This document shows positions 39,579-48,062 of a stretch of DNA of 64,000 nt, piece after piece. Each line of letters opens with the position of its first letter. The stretch's first letter is position 1. The notes beneath the pieces are model-generated. The model saw only the letters and a program-made list of their open reading frames with translations. It ran no database searches and was not told where the DNA came from. The DNA comes from Aurantimonas sp. 22II-16-19i (lineage in GTDB: Bacteria > Pseudomonadota > Alphaproteobacteria > Rhizobiales > Rhizobiaceae), in the NCBI RefSeq assembly GCF_002088275.1, contig NZ_AQQS01000002.1, positions 62,001 to 126,000 of the forward strand, given 5' to 3'. The translations under genes and the position numbers were made by a program.

Positions 39579-39819
39579 GCCGATGCCGCATTTTGCGACC
39601 GACGAGGAGGCCGAGCGCTTCGTCGATGAGGCAGACCTCTCGGAATACGACCTGTCCGGCTTCAAGCCGATGAAGATCAGTCGACGCAGCGAGTACAGCA
39701 TGTACGGCCTGCGTCTACCGAGCGAGTTGCTCTTCCGCATCGACAAGCGTGCGAGCGAGATGAACGTTTCCATCGACGATTATCTCGTGTCGTTGGCAAG
39801 AAAAGACCTCGGTGAATGA
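39559..39819 (+). CDS. brnA: BrnA-like antitoxin
   Basis: An 86-residue antitoxin of the BrnA/CopG-like group: acidic N-terminal half (FATDEEAERFVDEADLSEYD) that should wrap the toxin, then a ribbon-helix-helix DNA-binding C-terminus (YGLRLPSELLFRIDKRASEM, SIDDYLVSLARKDL). The toxin-first order and overlap are the BrnTA arrangement. Autoregulation is expected; with the pair inside the fds operon, this could also affect fdsA, 80 bp downstream. The assignment of the family is firm, the partner specificity is inferred from the overlap. Confidence 0.85.
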   Translation: MSKTKLKPMPHFATDEEAERFVDEADLSEYDLSGFKPMKISRRSEYSMYGLRLPSELLFRIDKRASEMNVSIDDYLVSLARKDLGE

Positions 39820-39899
39820 AGCCGAATTCGGACGAGTGACCAGACCACGACACTGGCGCATCTGACGTATCAATCGAATGCCCGTCAGGGAGGAAACCC

Positions 39900-42761
39900 A
39901 TGAGCCTCATTCGCGAAATCGACTACGGCACGCCCGCCTCGAAGGCCGAGAAGACCGTTACCCTGACCATCGACGGCCAGGAGATCACGGTTCCCGAGGG
40001 CACGTCGCTGATGCGCGCGGCGATGGAGGTCGGCGTCCAGGTACCGAAGCTCTGCGCCACCGACATGATGGATGCCTTCGGCTCCTGCCGGCTCTGCGTC
40101 GTCGAGGTCGAGGGGCGCAACGGCACGCCGGCCTCCTGCACGACGCCCGTCGCGGCGGGCATGAAGGTGTCGACCCAGACCGAGCGGCTGAAGGCGATCC
40201 GAAAAGGGGTGATGGAGCTCTACATCTCCGACCACCCGCTCGACTGCCTGACCTGCGCCGCCAATGGCGACTGCGAGCTGCAGGACATGGCCGGCGCGGT
40301 GGGCCTGCGCGAGGTGCGCTACGGCTATGACGGCGAGAACCATCTCGGCAAGGCGAAGGACGTCTCCAACCCCTATTTCCAGTTCGATCCGTCGAAATGC
40401 ATCGTCTGCTCGCGCTGCGTGCGCGCCTGCAACGAGGTGCAGGGCACCTTCGCGCTGACGGTCGAGGGCCGCGGCTTCGACTCGATCATCTCGGCCGGCA
40501 CCGGCTTCGACGACTTCTTCTCCTCCGAATGCGTCTCCTGCGGCGCCTGCGTCCAGGCCTGCCCGACGGCGACGCTGGAGGAAAAGTCCGTCATCGAGAT
40601 CGGCACGCCCGAGCATTCCGTCGTCACCACCTGCGCCTATTGCGGCGTCGGCTGTTCGTTCAAGGCGGAAATGCGCGGCGAAGAGCTGGTGCGCATGGTG
40701 CCCTACAAGGACGGCAAGGCCAATCGCGGCCATAGCTGCGTCAAGGGCCGCTTCGCGCTCGGCTATGCGACCCACAAGGACCGCATCCTGGGTCCGATGA
40801 TCCGCGATCATTACACGCAGCCCTGGAAGGAGGTCTCCTGGGAGGAGGCGCTGTCCTTCACGGCGGCGAAGATCAAGGACATCCAGGCGAAATACGGCCG
40901 CGGCGCCATGGGCGGCATCTCCTCGTCGCGCTGCACCAACGAGGAGGTCTATCTCGTCCAGAAGCTGGTGCGGGCGGGCTTCGGCAACAACAACATCGAC
41001 ACCTGCGCCCGCGTCTGCCATTCGCCGACGGGCTATGGCCTGAACTCCACCTTCGGCACGTCGGCCGGCACCCAGGACTTCGATAGCGTCGAGGATACGG
41101 ACGTCATCCTCGTCATCGGCGCCAATCCGACCGATGGCCATCCGGTCTTCGCCTCGCGGATGAAGAAGCGGCTGCGCGGCAAGCCGGGCGAGCCCGGCGC
41201 TAGGCTGATCGTCATCGATCCCCGCCGCATCGACCTGGTCAAGACGCCGCATGTGAAGGCCGACCACCATCTCGCCCTGAAGCCCGGCACCAACGTCGCC
41301 ATGCTGACGGCGCTCGCCCATGTCATCGTCACCGAGGGCCTCGTCAATGAGAGCTTCGTGCGCGAGCGTTGCGAGTGGGACGAGTTCCAGGAATGGGCCG
41401 CCTTCGTCGCCGAGGACCGGCATTCGCCGGAGGCCGTCGAGGCGATCACCGGGGTTCCGGCCGCCGAGGTGCGCAAGGCGGCGCGGCTCTATGCCACCGG
41501 CGGCAACGGGGCGATCTATTACGGCCTCGGCGTCACCGAGCACAGCCAGGGCTCGACCTCGGTCATCGCCATCGCCAACCTCGCCATGGCGACCGGCAAC
41601 ATCGGCCGGCCGGGCGTCGGCGTGAACCCGCTGCGCGGCCAGAACAACGTCCAGGGCTCCTGCGACATGGGCTCCTTCCCCCATGAGCTGCCGGGATACC
41701 GCCACATCTCGATGGACGCCGTCCGCGAGACCTTCGAGGAGCTGTGGGGGGTCAAGATCGACAAGGAGCCGGGGCTGCGCATCCCGAACATGTTCGACGC
41801 CGCCGTCGAGGGCACCTTCAAGGGCCTCTATTGCCAGGGCGAGGACATCCTCCAGTCGGACCCCGACACCAAGCACGTCTCGGCCGGGCTTGCGGCGCTC
41901 GAACTCCTGATCGTCCACGACCTCTTCCTGAACGAGACCGCGAACTACGCCAACGTCTTCCTGCCGGGCTCGACCTTCCTGGAGAAGAACGGCACCTTCA
42001 CCAATGCCGAGCGGCGCATCAACCGCGTGCGCAAGGTGATGGCGCCGAAGAACGGCTATGAGGACTGGCAGGTCACCCAGCTGTTGGCCCAGGCGATCGG
42101 GATGGACATGAACTATTCCCATCCCTCCGAGATCATGGCCGAGATCTCCGCGACGACGCCGTCCTTCGCAGGCGTCACCTATGATGTCCTGGACGAGAAG
42201 GGCTCGGTCCAGTGGCCGTGCAACGAGGCCCATCCGGAGGGCACGCCGATCATGCATGTCGGCGAGTTCATGCGCGGCCGCGGCAAGTTCATCATGACGG
42301 AATATGTCGCGACGGACGAGCGGACGGGGCCGCGCTTCCCGCTGCTGCTGACCACCGGGCGCATCCTGTCCCAGTACAATGTCGGCGCGCAGACGCGGCG
42401 CACCGGCAACGTCGTCTGGCACGACGAGGACCTCCTGGAGATCCATCCGCACGACGCCGAGCAGCGGGGCGTGCGGGATGGCGACTGGGTCAAGCTCGAG
42501 AGCCGCGCCGGTTCCACCGCGATCAAGGCGAAGATCACCGACCGCGTCGCGCCGGGCGTCGTCTACACGACCTTCCACCATCCGATGACACAGGTGAACG
42601 TGATCACCACCGACTTCTCCGACTGGGCGACCAATTGCCCGGAATACAAGGTGACGGCGGTGCAGATCTCGCCCTCCAACGGGCCGACGGAATGGCAGGA
42701 CGACTACCGCGAGCTGACCATGGAAAGCCGGCGGATCGCGGCCGCCGAGGCGGCGGAGTAG
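39900..42761 (+). CDS. fdsA: NAD-dependent formate dehydrogenase alpha (catalytic) subunit
   Basis: A 953-residue Mo/W-bis-MGD enzyme oxidising formate to CO2. N-terminal clusters in order: [2Fe-2S] (AFGSCRLCVVEVEG), a His/Cys [4Fe-4S] region (HPLDCLTCAANGDCELQDMA), two ferredoxin-type clusters (CIVCSRCVRACNEVQG, CVSCGACVQACPTATL), then the FdhF-type cluster TTCAYCGVGCSF. The metal ligand is the Cys in DTCARVCHSPTGYGLN; Cys rather than selenocysteine. C-terminal cofactor domain starts near FPLLLTTGRILSQYNVG. AGGGAGGAAA precedes the ATG. Separated from fdsB by brnTA, it is followed by a repeat-bearing gap and fdhD. Confidence 0.97.
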   Translation: MSLIREIDYGTPASKAEKTVTLTIDGQEITVPEGTSLMRAAMEVGVQVPKLCATDMMDAFGSCRLCVVEVEGRNGTPASCTTPVAAGMKVSTQTERLKAIRKGVMELYISDHPLDCLTCAANGDCELQDMAGAVGLREVRYGYDGENHLGKAKDVSNPYFQFDPSKCIVCSRCVRACNEVQGTFALTVEGRGFDSIISAGTGFDDFFSSECVSCGACVQACPTATLEEKSVIEIGTPEHSVVTTCAYCGVGCSFKAEMRGEELVRMVPYKDGKANRGHSCVKGRFALGYATHKDRILGPMIRDHYTQPWKEVSWEEALSFTAAKIKDIQAKYGRGAMGGISSSRCTNEEVYLVQKLVRAGFGNNNIDTCARVCHSPTGYGLNSTFGTSAGTQDFDSVEDTDVILVIGANPTDGHPVFASRMKKRLRGKPGEPGARLIVIDPRRIDLVKTPHVKADHHLALKPGTNVAMLTALAHVIVTEGLVNESFVRERCEWDEFQEWAAFVAEDRHSPEAVEAITGVPAAEVRKAARLYATGGNGAIYYGLGVTEHSQGSTSVIAIANLAMATGNIGRPGVGVNPLRGQNNVQGSCDMGSFPHELPGYRHISMDAVRETFEELWGVKIDKEPGLRIPNMFDAAVEGTFKGLYCQGEDILQSDPDTKHVSAGLAALELLIVHDLFLNETANYANVFLPGSTFLEKNGTFTNAERRINRVRKVMAPKNGYEDWQVTQLLAQAIGMDMNYSHPSEIMAEISATTPSFAGVTYDVLDEKGSVQWPCNEAHPEGTPIMHVGEFMRGRGKFIMTEYVATDERTGPRFPLLLTTGRILSQYNVGAQTRRTGNVVWHDEDLLEIHPHDAEQRGVRDGDWVKLESRAGSTAIKAKITDRVAPGVVYTTFHHPMTQVNVITTDFSDWATNCPEYKVTAVQISPSNGPTEWQDDYRELTMESRRIAAAEAAE

Positions 42762-42801
42762 GTTCAGGAACGATCTTGTCGGAACCGGGTATGCAGCGTC
42801 A

Positions 42802-42847
42802 CCCCCCTCTGTCCTGCCGGACATCTCCCCCACAAGGGGAGAGATCG
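42802..42847. repeat. 46-bp dispersed-type repeat, copy 1 (inverted partner at 42930)
   Basis: Contains CTCTGTCCTGCCGGACATCT with flanking C-rich and ACAAGGGG segments. It matches the reverse complement of the copy 82 bp downstream in 45 of 46 positions, so the transcript can form a very long hairpin between fdsA and fdhD. Looks like the short palindromic intergenic elements frequent in this order. Confidence 0.85.
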
Positions 42848-42929
42848 GCAGCTTCACCGCCTCGTCTCAGCTGGAATCGTTTCGGCAACCTCTACCCTTT
42901 GAAATCAGGGGCAACACCGAGCGCGACCT

Positions 42930-42975
42930 CGATCTCCCCCCTTGTGGGGGAGATGTCCGGCAGGACAGAGGGGGG
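42930..42975. repeat. 46-bp dispersed-type repeat, copy 2 (inverted)
   Basis: Inverted copy of the element at 42802, with one mismatch (six C versus CTCCCC). Contains AGATGTCCGGCAGGACAGAG. Together the pair fills most of the 274-bp fdsA-fdhD gap; the 82-bp interior shows no gene. Confidence 0.85.
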
Positions 42976-43035
42976 CGCGAAGAGCGCCTCCGGTGAAGGC
43001 CGGGCGAGAATCCTCCGCCGGCATACGTCAAGAGC

Positions 43036-43959
43036 ATGGCCATGGTGACGGTTCGCGACGAACGGTCGACACCAGAGCCCGATCTCCCGGAACCAGCTCG
43101 CCGCGTCGAGAGCCTCGTGTTCCGGGACGGGGCGTTCTCCCCTTCCCAGCGGCAGGTGCCGGCCGAGACGGCGGTGGCGATATCGATCGGCGGCTCGACC
43201 CATGCGGTGATGATGGCGACGCCCGCTGACCTCCAGGACATGGCGGTCGGCCTCGTCCTCAACGAGCGGATCGTGGACCGAATCGAGGAGATCGAGCATC
43301 TGGAGATCGTCGACACCGAAGCCGGGGTGGACTGCCAGATCCGCCTCGTCGAGGCGCGGGCGAAGACCTATGTCGCGCGGCGCCGGCAGATGACCGGGCC
43401 TGTCGGCTGCGGGCTGTGCGGCGTCGAGTCCCTCGAACTGGCCGCACCGCAACTGCCGAGAGTGCCGGACGCCGCGGCGGGCGCGATCCCGCCGCTGGCG
43501 ATCACGGATGCCGTCGCGGCCATGGCGCGCGAGCAGGCGCTCAGCCGGCTGACCCGGGCGGTGCATGCGGCCGCGTGGCACCGTCAGGGCACGGGGCTCG
43601 TGGTGACGCGGGAAGACGTCGGCCGGCACAATGCGCTGGACAAGGTCGCGGGACATCTCGCCCGATCCGGGCTCGACCCGCGCGACGGCTTCCTGACGAT
43701 CACCAGCCGGGTGTCGGTGGAGCTGATCCAGAAGGCGGCGCGGATGGGCTGCGGGCTGATCGCCGCCGTCTCGGCGCCGACGGCCCTGGCGATCGCCGAG
43801 GCGAACGCCGCGGGCATCACCCTCGTCGCAGTGGTGCGGGGCGCGGACTTCGAGGTCTTCACGCATCCGGAGCGGATCGCGGGCACGGACGATCTCGCAG
43901 CGCCGGAGAATGGGGCGCAGGCAATGACAGGACAGGGGAGAGCCGTCCATGGAGCGTGA
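43036..43959 (+). CDS. fdhD: Formate dehydrogenase accessory sulfurtransferase FdhD (FdsC)
   Basis: A 307-residue protein that sulfurates the bis-MGD cofactor before insertion in the formate dehydrogenase. Seen: the CxxC pair in PVGCGLCGVESLE, VGLVLNERIVDRIEEIEHLE, LTRAVHAAAWHRQGTGLVVT, REDVGRHNALDKVAGHLA and ISRVSVELIQKAARMGC-type C-terminal motif. Named FdsC in Cupriavidus. Two ATG codons 6 bp apart could start it. Its 3' end overlaps fdsD by 11 bp. Confidence 0.95.
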   Translation: MAMVTVRDERSTPEPDLPEPARRVESLVFRDGAFSPSQRQVPAETAVAISIGGSTHAVMMATPADLQDMAVGLVLNERIVDRIEEIEHLEIVDTEAGVDCQIRLVEARAKTYVARRRQMTGPVGCGLCGVESLELAAPQLPRVPDAAAGAIPPLAITDAVAAMAREQALSRLTRAVHAAAWHRQGTGLVVTREDVGRHNALDKVAGHLARSGLDPRDGFLTITSRVSVELIQKAARMGCGLIAAVSAPTALAIAEANAAGITLVAVVRGADFEVFTHPERIAGTDDLAAPENGAQAMTGQGRAVHGA

Positions 43960-44209
43960 CAAGCTGGTCTATATGGCCAACCAGATCGCCAAGTTCTTCG
44001 AATCGGCCAAGGAGGGCGCGCGCTCCAAGGGCGTCGCCGACCACATCAACAAGTTCTGGGAGCCGCGCATGCGCACCCAGCTGTTCGAGCGGGTGGAGAG
44101 CGGACGAACGGGCGATATGCATCCGCTCGTCCTGGAGGCGATGGGAGCCATCCGGCGGCCGGAAGCTCCGTCGGGTGCGCCCAATCAGAGCGATCCGTCC
44201 CTCGCCTGA
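43949..44209 (+). CDS. fdsD: NAD-dependent formate dehydrogenase delta subunit
   Basis: An 86-residue FdsD: MERDKLVYMANQIAKFFESA, VADHINKFWEPRMRTQLFER and LEAMGAIRRPE are typical. FdsD helps maturation or stability of the complex rather than carrying a cofactor. It starts inside the fdhD 3' end and closes the operon. Confidence 0.93.
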   Translation: MERDKLVYMANQIAKFFESAKEGARSKGVADHINKFWEPRMRTQLFERVESGRTGDMHPLVLEAMGAIRRPEAPSGAPNQSDPSLA

Positions 44210-44352
44210 CGCGACATCTGCGGCACGCGATCGAGCGGGATCCCCTTTTGCGTATTCGCTGGCCGCCTGTGGCAGAATGGTGGCCGGGAACCGAAGATTA
44301 ACCTTAACGCCTTACCAAAAACCGGGTCAGCAACGCCACTGGGCCGGTCTCC

Positions 44353-45201
44353 ATGCGCTCCACGCGAGTTCTCTTCTCCGCCGTCGTCGCCGCCTCGCTT
44401 CTGTCGGGTTGCGCCAGCAATGAGCGATCGTCGATGCGCTTGCCCGCCACCTCCGCCACGAGCGCCGCGCCGGCGCTGGGCTACCAGACGCCCGCCGAGG
44501 ATCCGAAGTTCCCGCTGTTCCAGTCGTTCCAGCCGGCGTTCGCCTCGCCGCTGGCAGGGCGCACCATCGCCGTCGCCCGCTATTCCGATATCGCCCTTCG
44601 CGACAAGGAGGTGGTGCTCACCTTCGACGACGGCCCGATGCCGGGCAAGACCCACAAGATCCTCGAGGCGCTCTCCGACCATGGCGTCGGCGCGACCTTC
44701 CTGATGGTCGGCCAGATGGCCAAGGCCTATCCGAAGATCGCCCAGGAGGTCGCGCAGGCAGGTCACACCATCGGCACCCACACCTATCGCCATCCCAATC
44801 TCAGAACGATGAGCGACGCGGCCGCCATGGCGGAAATCCGCAAGGGCGAGCTCAGCGTCGCGGACGCGCTGAGGCCCATCGGCATGCGGCCGGCTCCCTT
44901 CTTCCGCTTCCCCTATCTCGCCGACACCCAGCAGCTGCGCCACGATCTGGCGAGCGAGGGCATCGTCGCCATCGACGTCGACATCGATTCCAAGGATTAT
45001 TTCCGCGATGCTCCGGCGACTGTGCGCGATCGCACGTTGCGGGCGCTGGAGAAGCACGGCCGCGGCATCATCCTGATGCACGACATCCAGAACCGGACGG
45101 CGGCGATGCTGCCCGGCTTCCTCGCCGAGCTGCAGAAGCGCGGCTATAAGGTGGTGCGGCTGGTGCCGGCGGACGAGGCCCCACTGGTCGCGGGGCTCTG
45201 A
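44353..45201 (+). CDS. Lipoprotein polysaccharide deacetylase (NodB domain)
   Basis: 282 residues. The N-terminus is a lipoprotein signal (VVAASLLSGC, Cys 20). The NodB domain (~75-270) has motif 1 LTFDDGPMPGKTHKI, motif 2 GTHTYRHPNL (H-x3-H metal ligands as HTYRH), motif 3 RFPYLADTQQL and the C-terminal IILMHDIQNRT with the catalytic His. All key residues appear present, so an active metal-dependent deacetylase of peptidoglycan or an exopolysaccharide is expected in the envelope. An upstream TTAACCTTAACGCCTTACC is loosely CtrA-like. Confidence 0.88.
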   Translation: MRSTRVLFSAVVAASLLSGCASNERSSMRLPATSATSAAPALGYQTPAEDPKFPLFQSFQPAFASPLAGRTIAVARYSDIALRDKEVVLTFDDGPMPGKTHKILEALSDHGVGATFLMVGQMAKAYPKIAQEVAQAGHTIGTHTYRHPNLRTMSDAAAMAEIRKGELSVADALRPIGMRPAPFFRFPYLADTQQLRHDLASEGIVAIDVDIDSKDYFRDAPATVRDRTLRALEKHGRGIILMHDIQNRTAAMLPGFLAELQKRGYKVVRLVPADEAPLVAGL

Positions 45202-45244
45202 TCGTCACGCCGGGCAGGGCCACGAAACAAGCTCCGGACGGCGC

Positions 45245-46195
45245 TCAGACCGCCTCCTTGGCGTCCTCCCGCGGCCGGGCATCGATGGCCCGGCCATCGG
45301 CGAGAAGCTCGCGCTGGCGCACCCAGCCGATGCCTGGGGTGTTCTCGCAGACGCCGCGCTCGCGCTGGATCAGCGTCCAGGTGGACGGGCCGCCGGTGAT
45401 CTCGAAGAGGTTGTAGCGCGAGGCCGGGTTCTTGCTGCCGGGGGCCTGGCTGGCCGAGGGCACGCCGACCACGGGGATCTGCTTCTCCGGGCCCTTCAGC
45501 CAGTGGAGCGTATCCAGATGGGTATGGCCGTGGAGGACCAGCTCGGCGCCGACCTCGCGCATCAACTTGGAGAAGAACTGCTTGCCGATCAGCCGCTTGT
45601 GCCACGAGGTGGCGCCGGAGATCGGCGGGTGGTGGATCAGGACGACCCGAAACAGGCCGAGGGCCCGGGCGGTCTCCAGCATCTTGGCGAGCCGCAGCGC
45701 CTGGCCGCGATTGAACGTGCCGGTGGCGAAGAACGGCGCTGTCGCCTCCGCCGTCGAGACGCCGAGGATCGCGACGTTCTCGCGAATTCGCATGTAGGGG
45801 AATGACTTGTCGGTCGAAGCGAGCGGCGCGTCGCCGGTCATGTAGGGTTGCCACTCCTTGTAGGAGCGCTTCAGCGCGCCCGGCACATAGGCGTCGTGAT
45901 TGCCCGGGACCAGCGAGACCTGATGCGGGGCGCCGAGGTCGCGCAGCCAGATGCCCGAGGCGATCGTTTCCTTCTTGGTGGCGAGATTGACGAGATCGCC
46001 GGTCACCGCGATGTGGTCCGGATCTTCCGCCTGCAGGTCGAGGACGAGGTCGCTCAGCGTGTCGCCGAACATCATTCGGCGCCGGTTGCGCTGCCAGTTG
46101 TACCAGCCGGTCACGCGCTTGGAGGCGAGTTCGCGGAAGGAGAGTTCCGGCAGCGGCCCGAGATGGATGTCGGAGAGATGGGCAAGACGGAACAT
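45245..46195 (-). CDS. Calcineurin-like metallophosphoesterase
   Basis: 316 residues with all motifs of the binuclear metallophosphoesterases: LAHLSDIHLGPLPEL, HIAVTGDLVNLA, SLVPGNHDAYVPG, VVLIHHPPISGA and LVLHGHTHLDTLHW. Probable cytosolic phosphatase, perhaps of cyclic nucleotides or UDP-linked intermediates; substrate unknown. Started at MFRLAHLSD, with GAGGAC upstream, since members begin just before the first motif. Convergent with the deacetylase gene. Confidence 0.9.
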   Translation of the reverse strand: MFRLAHLSDIHLGPLPELSFRELASKRVTGWYNWQRNRRRMMFGDTLSDLVLDLQAEDPDHIAVTGDLVNLATKKETIASGIWLRDLGAPHQVSLVPGNHDAYVPGALKRSYKEWQPYMTGDAPLASTDKSFPYMRIRENVAILGVSTAEATAPFFATGTFNRGQALRLAKMLETARALGLFRVVLIHHPPISGATSWHKRLIGKQFFSKLMREVGAELVLHGHTHLDTLHWLKGPEKQIPVVGVPSASQAPGSKNPASRYNLFEITGGPSTWTLIQRERGVCENTPGIGWVRQRELLADGRAIDARPREDAKEAV

Positions 46196-46349
46196 CGCAT
46201 GTCCTCGGGTCGAAATCGGTCTTCGCCGGGCGCCATCTCGTCGACGAAGGGCCGCAGGAAGCGATTGTTTTTTCACGCTTGGAAAGGGGCGCCGATCCGC
46301 GCACCCTCGTCATGCATCAATTGTAGAAACGAAGACGGAGAGTGGAACC

Positions 46350-46811
46350 GTGCGGTTTCAGAAATTGCTGGTCACCGCCATGCAGGGCGTGCATCTCCTG
46401 TCGCGGCCGATGACGCTCGGGGTGCGTGGCGCCGCCTTTGACGAAAGGGGGCGCATCTTCCTCGTCCGGCACACCTATCTGCCGGGCTGGTACATGCCGG
46501 GCGGCGGGGTCGATCCCGGCGAGACGGTGGAAGAGGCGCTGCACCGGGAAATGGCCGAAGAGGGCAATCTCGTTGCGTCCCGCCCGCCGGAGCTCTTCGC
46601 CGTCTACTACAACCGGGCCGCCTCGAAGCACGACCACGTCGTGTTCTATCGCTGCGACGGCGTGGTGCAGGCGAGCGAGAAGAAACCCGACCGGGAGATC
46701 GCCGAGTCGGGCTTCTTCCCGCTCGACGGTCTCCCTGAGGGACTGACCGACGCCACCCGCCGGCGGCTGGAGGAACTTTCCGGCGGGGGCACACCGGGCC
46801 CCTACTGGTGA
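46350..46811 (+). CDS. Nudix hydrolase
   Basis: 153 residues with a full Nudix box, from GGGVDPGETVEEALHREMAE to EGNL (GX5EX7REUXEEXGU type). N-terminal TLGVRGAAFDERGRIFLVRH and WYMPGGGVDPGE are typical; the fold should hydrolyse a nucleoside-diphosphate-linked compound. It begins with GTG after ACGGAGAG. The 3' end overlaps the convergent alpha/beta hydrolase gene by 10 bp. Confidence 0.9.
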   Translation: MRFQKLLVTAMQGVHLLSRPMTLGVRGAAFDERGRIFLVRHTYLPGWYMPGGGVDPGETVEEALHREMAEEGNLVASRPPELFAVYYNRAASKHDHVVFYRCDGVVQASEKKPDREIAESGFFPLDGLPEGLTDATRRRLEELSGGGTPGPYW

Positions 46812-47914
46812 GCGGTGCTCGCCGAGGCCGGGGCAGCGGCCGGGCCGAGGAAGCGGGCGACGGCGTCGATCACTCCGGCATGGATCGTCGCCCGGTCGGA
46901 GCCTTCGGGGTCGGTGCAGACCGGGTCGTCCTGCTCGTCTTCCAGGAGCTTCGCGGCCTCCGGCCTGCAGAGGCCGAGAAAGGTGAAGTGGGAGGCCGGG
47001 CGGATGATCTCGTAGGTCGCATCGGGCAGGCGAGCGGCGAGGTTGGAGCCGGATGCGGACACGTCCACGCCCCGCCACGGGTCGGGCGCGCCGAGGCCGA
47101 TCAGCTGGACCGGCAGCGTCATCGCCGCGATGCTCTCGTCCGACAAAGCGTCGGTGATGCCGGGCTCGACGGCGACGATGGCAGAGATCCGCGGGTCACG
47201 GACATCTTCTTCCATCTCCTCCGGCAGATGGTCGAAATCGACGCCGCCCTTCCGGAAGAAGACGCAGTCGCCCTGGTCGGCGAACTGCTCGCAGTAGTCG
47301 CGATATTTCACCCGTTGGAAACGGCCGCCGGCGAGATCGATCACCGTGCTGCCGCCGAGGGAGAAGCCGAGGGCGCTGATGCGGCTTTGGTCGATCAGTG
47401 GGCCAAAGCTCGGATCGGCGAGCACCGTGTCGAGGGCGGCGGAGAGATCCTTCGCCCGCTGGTCGAGGCGGGGGGTGCGCCGCGGCGAGGAGTCGCCCGA
47501 TGTGGTGCCGGGATGATTGACGGCGACCACCAGCGCCCCGCGCAAGGCGAGCTCTGACGACAGCCAGCCGAGGCCGTCCATGTTGCCGCCCGAGCCGTGG
47601 GACAGGAGGACCAGCGGATGCTGGCCCGCTTGGGCCGCCGCGCCGACGAGGGCGCGGGTGCCGGTAAAGACCGGGTTGTCGCCGATGGTGACGGCATAGG
47701 TCCAGGCGCTGGCCGGATACCAGACCGAGCCGGGTACGAGGACGGCGCGATGGGCCGCGACGACGTCGAACCGGTCGTAGCCGGCGAGCGGCTCGACAGC
47801 ACCTGCGACGGGCGCGGCGGCCGGCTGCGACGTTCCTTCGTCCGGCGCGGCGAGGGTCGGGCTGGTGAAAAGAAGGCCGGTGAGGCAGGCGAGGAGGGAG
47901 AGGCAGCTTGGCAT
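46802..47914 (-). CDS. Exported alpha/beta hydrolase (dienelactone-hydrolase-like)
   Basis: 370 residues with a signal peptide (MPSCLSLLACLTGLLFTSPT, cleavage near LAA). Seen: PLVLLSHGSGGNMDGLGWLS (oxyanion region), VVAVNHPGTTSGDSSPRR, the nucleophile elbow ALGFSLGGST and the His in RPASHFTFLG. The family resembles exported acetylhydrolase/dienelactone hydrolase-like esterases. Three to four Cys in CEQFADQGDC and CTDPE suggest disulfides. AAGGAAC precedes the ATG. Divergent to an AraC-type regulator. Confidence 0.82.
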   Translation of the reverse strand: MPSCLSLLACLTGLLFTSPTLAAPDEGTSQPAAAPVAGAVEPLAGYDRFDVVAAHRAVLVPGSVWYPASAWTYAVTIGDNPVFTGTRALVGAAAQAGQHPLVLLSHGSGGNMDGLGWLSSELALRGALVVAVNHPGTTSGDSSPRRTPRLDQRAKDLSAALDTVLADPSFGPLIDQSRISALGFSLGGSTVIDLAGGRFQRVKYRDYCEQFADQGDCVFFRKGGVDFDHLPEEMEEDVRDPRISAIVAVEPGITDALSDESIAAMTLPVQLIGLGAPDPWRGVDVSASGSNLAARLPDATYEIIRPASHFTFLGLCRPEAAKLLEDEQDDPVCTDPEGSDRATIHAGVIDAVARFLGPAAAPASASTAHQ

Positions 47915-48062
47915 CGGATGTTCCTTGTGACGATGACCTGGGGCAGTCAGCCCGGCCAATGCGATGCGCTCCTGCGTGATTTTCGGCGTCCTCGATCCGG
48001 TTCGAGGTCGCGCCGAACCCGTTCGAGGCCTATCGAGAAAGGGTGATCCACGGAGCGCGTCC

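Noticed and set aside
39885-42857. A 990-residue reverse-strand frame opposite fdsA
   Set aside because: It mirrors a strongly conserved gene in GC-rich DNA, is rich in Asp/His/Arg/Gly as expected for a shadow frame, and matches no family.
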